Part shown: piece after piece, positions 12,101 through 21,781 of the stretch
Layout of the letters: every line of letters begins with the position of its first letter
Numbering within the stretch: the stretch's first letter is position 1
Assembly: GCF_014529535.1 (NCBI RefSeq)
Contig: NW_023503296.1
Span: 1,584,051-1,648,050, forward strand
Reading direction: 5' to 3'
DNA: 64,000 bases
DNA from: Bradysia coprophila
Lineage: Eukaryota; Arthropoda; Insecta; Diptera; Sciaridae
Program-made: the position numbers and the translations under genes
Notes under the pieces: generated by a model
What the model saw: the letters and a program-made list of their open reading frames with translations, nothing else
What the model was told of the DNA's origin: nothing
Database searches by the model: none

Positions 12101-12111
12101 GCCATACTCCA

Positions 12112-12168
12112 AGGTATTGGGCGGAGGTAATGTCTGAATGGCGTTACCTCCGCCCATATATTCACCTT
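12112..12168. repeat. 57 bp hairpin flanked by 11-bp direct repeats
   Basis: The core is a 12-bp perfect stem, GGGCGGAGGTAA and its complement, around a 13-base loop; the flanks AAGGT and ACCTT extend the pairing. The direct repeat GCCATACTCCA lies on both sides (12101-12111 and 12169-12179). It looks like a tiny MITE remnant with a target duplication of about 9-11 bp. Confidence 0.65.
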
Positions 12169-12270
12169 GCCATACTCCACGCTTTTGCGAACATTTCGTC
12201 AACAAACTTTTTTTTTAGATTATGGCTTTTTGGATGAGAGAATAACCTTGGTAATAGTAGATTGCATACT

Positions 12271-12368
12271 TGTGCGGAAAATCGTTGTTTTGAAGAGTGT
12301 GGAGTTTGTATGCTGAGCTGAAGGCGAAGTATTCAACCACACGAGTCAAAACAACGATTTTCCGCACA
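12271..12368. repeat. Inverted repeat with 23-bp perfect arms
   Basis: Arms 12271-12293 (starting TGTGCGGAAAATCGTTG) and 12346-12368 are exact inverted copies around a ~52 bp spacer. Weaker pairing continues outside (GCATACT / GGTATGT). Likely MITE remnant; no clean target duplication. Confidence 0.6.
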
Positions 12369-12516
12369 GGTATGTAAGTTATTTTATCACTAAAGTGCGG
12401 CGAAAGTGAATTTTTCTTTTGCGGGCCCCCTGCGAAAAATGAATTTTGGCAGCACATAGGAGGTAAAGATCTAAACTGCTTCCCACTTTACTTACGCTCT
12501 TCTCCATTATTTTATA

Positions 12517-12699
12517 CAGTGGAAGAATTATGAGAAGTTACATTTTCAACAATTACAATCCAATCGACGTTATTCATTCCACATGAGATTTACACGTTAT
12601 AATACATATACATACGTAAATGTCGTAACGTTGACAATGCATGTGGATTGAATAAGGAGAATTCGATTTTAAATGTAACTTCTTTTAATTCCGGTACTG
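12517..12699. mobile_element. Tc1/mariner-type MITE, 183 bp
   Basis: Termini begin CAGT on both sides, with TA on each flank (12515-12516 and 12700-12701). The ~30 bp TIRs share AGAAGTTACATTT. A second inverted pair, ATTCATTCCACATG / CATGTGGATTGAAT, lies inside. Non-coding. Confidence 0.7.
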
Positions 12700-12769
12700 T
12701 AGATTAAATTGACGTGTGCAAAGCACCTAGCAGAGTAATAGAGGCTTTACCACGTCAAATAGAGTAGTT

Positions 12770-14310
12770 TTTAGCCCCGTACGAAGTACAAAGAGCTTAT
12801 AGGATTACGATGCCGTGTGTAATTGATGGAATTCGAAGCAGACGGTAAGGGCAAAGTGTTTGCCTATGTTCATAGATAACGAATCCGCAATAAAAATTTT
12901 GTCTGCCCGTCTGTCCGTCTGTCTGTCCGTCACGTCGATATCTTGAGTAAATCAAATCCGATTTCAAAAAATTTTTCCCTGAAAGATAGTCAAAATAGTG
13001 AGGCTAAGTTCGAAGATGGGCATATTTGGGTCGGCCCTTCGTGAGTTAGGGCCGCCTAAGTGCTTTAAGGTCTTTCGGTGATATTTACGGCAAAAAAACG
13101 TTGGAAATTTAAATGAAACGGCAAAAGATAGGTAATGTTGATACCGATCCAGGAAAAAAAAGTTTATTAAAATCGGGTGAATGGCCCGTGAGTTAGGGCC
13201 CTAGAAGTGAAAGGCTACTCGGCCCTAAGTATATTTTGCATGTAACTCGAGTAAATTTCATCCTTTTTTCGTGATTTTTGTTTCATTTGAAAGGTAATCG
13301 AAGCCCGAATATAATGTGGCGAAGAACGTTTTAAATTTGGGTCCTTGGACTGAGGCCGCTCCTCGGCCCTAAGTGTATTTTGCATATAAGTCGAGTAAAT
13401 CTCATCCAATTTTGCTAATTTTTGTCTTATATGAAAGGTAATTGAATACCGAATAGAATGTGGTGAGAAAAATGTTTGAAAATTAGGTCCTTGGACTGAG
13501 GCCGCTCCTCGGCCCTAAGTGTATTTTGCATATAACTCGAGTAAATTTGATCCGATTTTCCTAATTTTTGATTCATTTGAAAAGTAATCGAACGAGGAAT
13601 AGAATGTTGTTGAAAAAAAAATTAAATTTGGGTCCTTGGACTAAGGCCGCTACTCGGCCCTAAGTGTATTTTGCATATAACTCGAGTAAATTTCATCCGT
13701 TTTTCCTAATTTTTGTTTCATTTAAAAGGTAATTGAACATCGAATAGAATGTTGTTGAAAAAAATTTGGGTCCTTGGACTAAGGCCTCTCCACGGCCCTA
13801 AGTGTGTTTTGCATATAACTCGAGTAAATTTGATCCGATTTTCCTAAATTTTGTTTCATTTGAAAGGTAATCGAACACCAAATAGAATGTTGTTGGAAAA
13901 AAAATTAAATTTGGGTCCTTGGACTAAGCCCGCTACACGGCCCAAAGTGTATTTTGCATATATATCGAGTAAATTTCATCCGATTTTCCTAATTTTTGTT
14001 TCATTTGGAAGGTAATCGAAGGCCGAATATAATGATGTTGAAAAAAAATTAAATTTGGGTCGTTGGACTAAGGCGGTAACTAGGCCTTAGGCCTCTCAAT
14101 AAATTAAAATTTTAGGTCAACTTGAAATTTGTGTTACATTTGAAAGGAACGTCGTACGGGGCTTCGTAATTGCGCTATGCGCAATTTGTAAGATGTACAC
14201 ATTTCATAATAATTTGACTTCAACTAGGGTGACAGACGCACTAGGGTCACGTGCGCAATAGATGTACGGGTTCCTACGGGGCTCAGTCGCAGCAAACGCT
14301 CCGACTGTTC
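12770..14310. repeat. Composite repeat containing a ~145 bp tandem array
   Basis: A block bounded by related words: GCCCCGTACGAA near 12774 and, inverted, TCGTACGGGGCTTCG near 14152. It includes a GTCTGTCCGTCTGTCTGTCC stretch (~12902-12930) and short GTGAGTTAGGGCC repeats. The centre is the tandem array at 13213-14095. The whole block looks like one dispersed repetitive family, not unique DNA. No open reading frame of note. Confidence 0.65.
13213..14095. repeat. Tandem array, about six units of ~137-151 bp
   Basis: Units start at about 13213, 13364, 13510, 13656, 13794 and 13939 with CGGCCCTAAGTGTATTTTGC or a close variant. Each then carries ACTCGAGTAAATTT, a T-rich stretch TTTTCCTAATTTTTG, GAAAGGTAATCGAA, and GGGTCCTTGGACTAAGGC. 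Unit length varies by indels in the A-rich part. Orientation is constant (head to tail). Short frames read from it repeat the same peptide words, as expected of a repeat. Confidence 0.9.
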
Positions 14311-14389
14311 TGACGGCTCGTTTGTATACCAAAACCCATTAGCAGCCTTAACGGTAATTTTGCAATGACATTATGAAAAAATAGCACAT

Positions 14390-14634
14390 TACTATACCAG
14401 TGAAGTAATTTGATATCTCGTATCCAGATGAGTAAAAGTATCAGCTTCAGCCCGAGGTACTTTTACTCATCGTGATACGAGGGTTGCTAGGGATCTCGCG
14501 CCGCGTCAATCACAATAATTCACATTTTGACACATTTTGTATAAGGAAGATGTCACTTTGTGAGTTATTGTGAATGACGCGGCGCGAGATTCCCTAACAC
14601 CGATACGAGACATCAAATTATTTCACGTGTAAAG
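14390..14634. mobile_element. Foldback MITE, copy 1, interrupted by a second element
   Basis: Apart from an insert at 14482-14601, this is an inverted repeat: TACTATACCAGTGAAGTAAT... with ATCTCGTATCCAGATGAG on the left, and CTCATCGTGATACGAG...ATTATTTCACGTGTAAAG on the right. Copy 2 at 15010-15132 has the same plan without the insert. No clear target duplication was identified for the outer element. Confidence 0.75.
14482..14601. mobile_element. 120 bp MITE nested in the foldback element, 8-bp target duplication
   Basis: Flanked by GATACGAG on both sides (14474-14481 and 14602-14609). The ends are GGTTGCTAGGGATCTCGCGC and the complement of GGTGTTAGGGAATCTCGCGC, and the arms continue through CCGCGTCA and TCACAATAA. 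Removing it restores the copy-2 structure of the host element. An 8-bp duplication fits hAT or a similar superfamily. Confidence 0.85.
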
Positions 14635-15009
14635 TTTGGCGTTTCCAACTCAATGTGGATGAATTTAAACCCAACAGAATCCAATCTTTCCGAAAGTACA
14701 TGCAATTACCTTTTTAATGACACCCCACACGACCTTGTACGTTTCGTGGCCTACGAGAAATTTCCATAAGAAAAGTGCATGTTTTCGGATTTTGGTCACC
14801 TCTATCTAGCGACGAAAGCAGACGATTTTTTATTAGAAAGTGGGTTTTGGCGTCTAGGGACCAATACATATCTAGGCACATATCAAAAGATCCAGTACAA
14901 AATACGTTCGATTTCGACAGGCTGTTTTTTTTTAAAGAATCCCTCTCTGCAAAAACTACTCGTTAACCACAATGTCAACTGTAATTGGTACATAAAGCCA
15001 ATAGTACAT

Positions 15010-15132
15010 TACTATGCAAGGGAAGTAAAGTGATATCTCGTATCCAGATGAGAAAAAGTATCCGAGGGCGGCAGCCCGAGGTACTTTTACTCATCGTGAT
15101 ACGAGATATAACTTTATTTTCCGTGTGTAGTA
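15010..15132. mobile_element. Foldback MITE, copy 2 (uninterrupted)
   Basis: Same family as 14390-14634. Left end TACTATGCAAGGGAAGTAAA, then ATATCTCGTATC and CAGATGAG; the right arm reads the complement through TCATCGTGATACGAGATAT. Almost the entire element can fold into one hairpin with a short CG-rich loop. Confidence 0.75.
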
Positions 15133-15137
15133 CGACG

Positions 15138-15212
15138 TTTTACTATGCGAGTGATGTAAAGGTTATTGCCTATACATGTAATAGCCTTATTACATGCACC
15201 AGCATAGTAAAA
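15138..15212. repeat. 75 bp inverted repeat beside foldback copy 2
   Basis: Ends TTTTACTATGC and GCATAGTAAAA, with GATGTAA / TTACATG pairing inside. The TACTATGC terminus resembles that of the adjacent foldback family, so it may be a short deletion derivative of it. Confidence 0.6.
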
Positions 15213-18200
15213 TGACAGAACGTAAGTAGTAATAATTTCCGGTTTTCTTAGCGTCCTGAGCTCAGCTCATTTAGCCCATATTATAGTCCGCTTTTGAGGA
15301 TAGATTGTGGAAATTGTTATCGTAACTACCACAAAAATCAACGATGGCACTGCCTTCGAGTCGGTCTTTTGAGATACGAGATTCAAAAATCAAAATCATT
15401 TGTTAGGAAATTAAACTAAATCGATGAAAATATTGTTCGGTGAAGTGATAGAAGTGACCGACCTGCCCACATCGTCAATTATTGAGAGTCCTGTGAAATA
15501 GTGCTCAAATCCACGATCTATATACAGTCAAAGAAAAATCCATTCATATTTTTATTTTCTTTTTAATGAATAAAAATCACTTTATTACACGATAAAATCG
15601 CAAAAAAAAATTAAATTAAAAACATTTATCTATTTATTTATATCTATTATTAACATTTTGCAGGTTTTCTTCTCATTTCTTGTTTTTTCTTTTCTTTATC
15701 ATTTAATCTTAAGATACAAATTTACAATCACCCGAACTCAAAAATTAAAAAAATTGTACTGTTCATGCATTTTTTTTCTTTTACAAATGTGTGTTTTACA
15801 TAATCTTTTTATATTTATACGTAAAGGTAAAAAAGAAAACGAAGAAGAAGATTGCATTTAAAAATTTATTTACCATTTTAGTCTTCTCTCCTTCTTCATA
15901 AATCGTTTTTTTTTATTTAAAAATTAAATTTATTTAATTTTCTTTTCACAGGAAACTTAATTTCTTCATTTTTATTTAAGTCAAATATAAAATGTGCGAT
16001 TTTCATCGGTTCAGCTTTCGTTCTTTTTTCTTTTACTTTAGTTTTAAAAAATATATTCTTCTTTATATGCTCTTCTTCTTTTGTTTAATTTTCTTTCTTT
16101 TTTGTGTGTTGTTAAACATGCTGTAAAGTTTGATTTAGAAATTTTTATTTGTGGCAAATTTCATCCTAACAATATTCTGATTTTACAATCGAAATACCCA
16201 CAGTTTGAAGGAATTGACTTTTTTTTTAAATCAAAGAGATATTGCATCGATTGAAGTAGATTGTCTATTGTTCCTTCGTCTTCTCTCTCAGTTGTAGGTC
16301 CTAATATTAAACCGGCAAGAAAGGTGGAAAGTGGCATCGATGATGTCATTTGTGGTATACAGACAATTAAAAGAACGGACAATTTTAATCCAATTTATGT
16401 TTTTCATTACACAGAGTGCACATAACATACCAACATTGTGGCACATGCATTACGTTATGTTGATAATAATCAATTGTGGAATGAATAAAACAAATTGAAT
16501 TACAAATTGTCTGTTCTTTTAATTCTCAAACTGTACGAGATCAAAATTTAATTTCACAAAGGAGAGAAACACAAACGGTTCAGACTAAGCGATAAATAGT
16601 AAGCTGCATTCGTGTTTTGAAATATTTATTCTGTTTATAGTTGGCAGGTTGTAGTACGAACCGAAGGGAAGAGCAAAACGAAAACTAAAAATATGAACGC
16701 GTAAACGCGTTTGTACTTTCTTTCATTTAGTTGAATTCACAGTCGTCCGTTATACAGCCGTTTATTTAACAGTTTAAATTCAATCAATGCGAAAAGCACC
16801 TGAAAAACTGAAAATTACGGCTGATTTCACAAGGTAAATCAATCATTTCCGAGTGATGCATCTGCAGCAAGTAAATTGCTATTTCTTACCGCATCGGTGT
16901 GATGCATCTTCATCGAGTAAAAAGCTATTTCTCACTGCGTTTCATTGAAAAAGATTTTTTTTTTAATGTTTTTAGCCATTCATTGGCGCCGACACTATAC
17001 ACCAAATATTAAGATCGAGATATTCATTGTTTCGTTTTTGAGATAATGCAGATAATATCGCACAAATTGAGGGTTGGGCTGTGCTAGTCGTTAGCTAAAA
17101 TCTCCATATTTAGCGCCAAAATTTCTTATAACGTTCAAAGGGATAGTTGTTCCTTTCAATTCCACATTTTTTCGGCAACTAAAAATGTCTCTGTCAAACC
17201 GAAATTTTGATTGAACCCGCGTTAATAATAAATTTACCGTTAGCGCCGGTTCAATCGAAACTCCTTATTCACAGAAGAATTTGTAAATGTCGATGTCTTA
17301 GGAAAAAAATGTGAGTGGAGTTGAAAGGAACCACTTTTCCTTTGAATGTCATAAGAAATTTTGGGTGGTAAACATCGGACATTTTGCAAAACAAAAAGTA
17401 GCTCGCGACTAGCGAAACTTTGAAAGGAAAAATAAATAAATAAAATTTCCACAATTCAATTTAGGTATTATGCGAAATCAGTGTGTTATTTGATGAGTTT
17501 GTTGTTATCCGATAATCGTCGTATTTACAACGAAAAAAAATTTCTAAATCAACAAGGAACATTTCAAATTTATTTGTTTTATTTCATTTTGATGTTTTTA
17601 TTTAAAAGAAACCCAAAGAAATCAATCCTTCTTATGATGTGCATTTGTTTCGTGAAAGAGAAAAAGGATTTTTTTTTGTTTTTTAAACTTCCATGTACAG
17701 AATTCAGTCTTAATGTAACCATTTTATCGTGTGTTGTGTTTTTGTTATTTCTTCTTCTTCAATTTTTAGTTGATTTTTCATTTTTCTTTTTATTTAATTT
17801 TTTAATTTAATTTTATTTGTTGTTTGTTTAAAATTATCGCTTTTCTGTTGGTTTTTTTAGTATACATAAAATCGCAAATATATTGGTTTTTCTTTTGTGT
17901 GTATGTGTGTTAACGTTTATTGTTTAATTACTTGTTTCTTGTGTGTTGTGTTTTATACTTTACATTATTTTTCTTTTACATGTATTTACCATTATTGTGC
18001 TATAGAGAATTGGTTTTTTGTCGAATCATAACCAAAATAAAAAATTCAGGTTCGATCTACAAAAAAGGACATGATAAAAACAACCAAAATTAAGAAATTA
18101 ACAACCTTAATAAAATTAAATAAAAAATAATAGAATTGAGTATCGCTTTTCTTTTTCATTTTTTTTTTTATATTCTGTACTTAACACTCTACGAACACAA

Positions 18201-18773
18201 TCATTTCTACTTTATGTACAATAGTTTTGCTTTGTTTTCTTGTTTGTTTTGTTTATAAATAAAATAAATAACGTCATTATAGCAACCATATTATCAACTT
18301 TTTCGTTTTGTTTTTTTTTTCTTCATTTTTTGTTTGCATAATTTAAATAAATTGAATTAAAACCATCGTCCGATTGTGATGTGTATCCTAAGTGAAATTA
18401 TTTATTTAAAAAAAAATCAAGATAGAACCAGTCGTTGAAATAAAAAAAAAAATTAACTAAAGCACCCCACCAATTAATTCCGTTTTATTTTCTTAGTTTC
18501 CCAACCGAATAATATTTAACAAGTAATCACAAAAAAGAAATTCATTTTAGTTTTTAATTTGTAAATTTTTATTTTTTAACTTTACGTTCAATGCGGTGTT
18601 TCATTTTTATGAATTTTTCTTTTAGGAAGATTAATATTGCTCTCTGAATCTTTGTTTTTTTTTTTAAATTTATTTATTTTTGTATCTTCGTTGCAAGTTA
18701 GTTAGTTGCAAGGTCAAGTTCAGTGAAAATGATAAATGGATTTATAATTTCGAAATGATGTAGAGACGAAACC
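15213..18773. other. AT-rich non-genic interval
   Basis: Very AT-rich from ~15530, with long T and A runs and no recognisable gene. It lies downstream of BICRA on the minus strand; part of it could be distal 3' UTR, but nothing in the sequence proves that. A ~46-base imperfect tandem duplication built on TGATGCATCT lies at ~16854-16945. Confidence 0.45.
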
Positions 18774-18939
18774 CACTAAGGAAAAAAGTTGAAAATGTAG
18801 CTGGTAATTTTGGTTCCAGGTAATCTACAATAGCTGCGACAGCTGTATTTTTTGTATGCCTTACAGCTGTGGCAGCTATTGTAGATTGGAGCCAAAATTA
18901 CCAGCTACAGGTGAGATTTTCAACTATTTTTCTTCAGTG
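18774..18939. repeat. Inverted-repeat element, 166 bp
   Basis: Arms ~75 bp: CACTAAGGAAAAAAGTTGAA on the left, GTAGCTGGTAATTTTGG and CTACAATAGCTGC within, and complementary sequence on the right ending TTCAGTG. It is a near-complete hairpin around a short loop. No clear target duplication. Confidence 0.7.
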
Positions 18940-20298
18940 CCGCGCGCCATCTCACATCGATACACGGATTTAAGATCTGTTCAATATTGTAACATTTTGC
19001 CAGGTGAATCATCGTTATTGGTGTCAAAATGAAGGTAACGAAGCCAGAATTGTTATATAAAAACAAAATTGTTGTGTAAATTGAAAACTCATAAATTTGA
19101 CCTTGTGAGGTACGCCAGACCTTCCAACGAAAATTTTATGTTAAAGTTACGCTCCTTATTTGGCTCAAATTGACACAAATTTTGATATTCTACGATGTGT
19201 AGTCACATAGGTCTATCCTCGTTAGGAGCCAAGTACCTCTCACAAAACCGTAAAAAAGTGTTTTTTTTTTAATTCTATCTCCATCCATGTATCAATGAGA
19301 GTCGGAAAAAACGGTGGGTTCTGCGTCTGAAATGAATGTTATGAAATCGAAAAATATGATAAAACATGAGACGGTCTAAGCATACCGCAGAAATAGAGAA
19401 GCTAATTGTAATAGAAAATGACTAACCCTAAACCACTAACCATATCGGAATAGAAAAAGAGACAAAAATTTGAATTCGTATTCGTAGTATCATGTGATAA
19501 TGTTAACCCCCCTTATCCATTAAAATCGAATTAAATTTGACTAACCACAGCGTTAGATTTCAAACGATAGCTTGGCAAAAATAATGTCCATTGCGTCTAT
19601 GCTACTGAGGAATTTCTAATTCTTAACAGACCTCCAATTCAGTCATTATCGAATTTGTAAAAGTTTTAAACATTCACTGTTAAATATCATGAATGTTTTG
19701 AGCGTTTTCAAAAGAAAAGTTTTTGAACGAACATTGCAAATGTAAGTGGAACAAGACGCCGACGCGACGCAGCTAAAATAGATTAGAAATCACTTTCGTC
19801 ATATGTTTACTGTGAGTGAGGATAAAACGATGGATGTCTGCAGGCTCGGACAAGCCATAGTCAACGATCTGGAGCAGCCCTTCACATGCAGATCATGTAA
19901 CGAAGCACCAAAGCTACTGTAAATACTGCATCAGAATTATGTAATGCCAAGAGGGCTCTTACAGAACATGGACTGGATTGGACTGCCAATTCGGCAGTTC
20001 AACTTCTCAGATTAGATCGGATTTCAATTTTTGAAAAAATATGTTCCATGATCGCACTCAAGTGAAAAACTAGAAATGAAGGATTTGATCGAGATATTCG
20101 TCGGTGAAGTGGGTACCTCGGGTGACCTGAGTTCAAAACGCAAAAGTCCACCATATGACATCAGATTAGATTGTGAACAAATTTTGTCCCGTAGAATCCA
20201 GAAGAGATTGAAACCAACGAATGTGTGTTTTGTACTATTGAAGCTACCGTGTCAGTATAAAAGCTTATATGTGGCCAAGTGTTCACTAATTACATAGC
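18940..20298. other. Non-genic interval
   Basis: No recognisable gene. Mixed AT-rich sequence; the short frames around 20076-20297 match nothing known to me. Confidence 0.4.
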
Positions 20299-20480
20299 AA
20301 CGCGAATATGACATAAAACTCTTTTGTTTTCCGGCCTCTTCCAATTGTTTTGAAATGTCAAACTTGCGAAGGCTACGCAGTTTTGATGATTGAAATGAAT
20401 CAATAAGTTTTGTAAGTTCGACATTTCAAAATAATTGAGAAAGGCCTCAAAACAAAAGAATTTTATGCCAAACTCGCGTT
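20299..20480. repeat. Inverted-repeat element, 182 bp
   Basis: Terminal AACGCGA / TCGCGTT with long imperfect arms: AAAACTCTTTTGTTTT... GGCCTC ...TTTTGAAATGTC on the left, mirrored by GACATTTCAAAATAATTGAG... GGCCTC AAAACAAAAGAATTTTATG on the right. It abuts another element at 20489. Confidence 0.7.
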
Positions 20481-20488
20481 GATATGTG

Positions 20489-20707
20489 CAAGGTTCTGAA
20501 AGAACAGGTTAAGACACTTACGAAGGCGGGTGAAACACAAATCTTGACAATTCAGACATGTATATTGTTTGAAAAGTCAACTTGAATTTTTTTTTTGTTA
20601 AGTTGAAATCATCATATAAAGTTTTCCAAACCTACAGGAAAATTTTGATCACACCGCCTTCGTGATCAACTCGAAAGTGTCTTAACCTGTTCTTTCAGAA
20701 CCTTGGC
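20489..20707. mobile_element. MITE with CAAGGTTCTG-type ends, ~219 bp
   Basis: The left arm CAAGGTTCTGAAAGAACAGG, TTAAGACACTT and CGAAGGCGG pairs with the right arm ending CCTGTTCTTTCAGAACCTTG. TATGTG is found on both sides (20483-20488 and 20708-20713), though the right end has two extra bases (GC) before it. A partial copy of the right end is at ~53121-53165. Confidence 0.65.
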
Positions 20708-20713
20708 TATGTG

Positions 20714-21781
20714 AAGCTACAGTTAAGCATTGACAGCAAAATGAAAAAATAATCGTTGAGCTATTTTGAAACGAAAACTCAGTTCCACGTATACATAACT
20801 TGTATAATTCGTAAAGTTTAACATATTCCAACTAGACGGATTGTCAGACTAATGTCTACGAGGAAAAAAATAAAATTAAAATGAAAAGACGAAATCGTAA
20901 GGCAATATGAAAATGTGATTAGAATTTTGGTTTTCTTCGTCATTATTGCTAGTTGTAATCAACGCAAAGTGTTAAAATAGTGAATGAATAAAGACTAAAA
21001 AAAGAGAAATGATTGAGTGACAGTGTTTCGAACGAATGTCAAATGAGAATAAAAAAGTGAGAACAGCACACTGTCGCATTTAATCCGCCTCTTTTCTTGT
21101 TTTCCCACCCGTCTTTTCCTAAAACATTCTAACACCAATGGAAAGAAAAAATTACTATCTAAAACAAAAAAAATACCTAAATCGTTAAATTAATTAATGA
21201 AAATTGAATTATTATAAATGAGTTTGCGAGAGAAAAAAAAATTGGTAAAAATCTTTTCAATTTTCTCAATCGTTTTCGGTTACTAAGTTTTTTTTTAATT
21301 TAAATATTTTTTATCAAGTTTTTTTTGTTTGTTTTTGTTTATAATTTACATTATTTTAAGACGTTTTTTCCTATAGTATGTACAGTATTTCGTTTGATTT
21401 GATTTTTATAATTTTTTTTTAGTTTTTATTTTTTACTTTTAAATTTTTTACATTTTTGCTTTGTTTTAACTTACCGTTGTCTTTTTGTTTTTTGTATATA
21501 TTTATGTACATACACATCTACACACCAAATTTGAGACTTTATTTTCTTGCTTCGTAATACGTAAACTGTATGTAATCAAAGTAAAAAAGTGTAAAATAAA
21601 AAAATTTAAAAACAAATTTTTTCCGTTTAAATTTTTCCATTTTAAAATAAAAAAAAAGAAAAGAAAACAAACAAAGAAACTCGCCTCCACCCCCTCCGTG
21701 GATCATTCAAAAAATAAATTTTCTTTTGCTTCTAAAACCGAAAATTCACAACGCAGTCGTACTAAATTCAATTGAAAGTTG
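20714..21781 (-). other. AT-rich stretch 3' of BICRA, probable 3' UTR
   Basis: No gene. It immediately follows the BICRA stop codon on the minus strand. The sequence is A/T runs with several TTTATT words (AATAAA on the minus strand), for example near 21425 and 21538, which could serve as polyadenylation signals. Confidence 0.45.

Noticed and set aside
13213..14095. Regular repeats that might suggest a CRISPR array
   Set aside because: Units are ~145 bp and continuous, with no constant-repeat/unique-spacer alternation, and the DNA is clearly eukaryotic.
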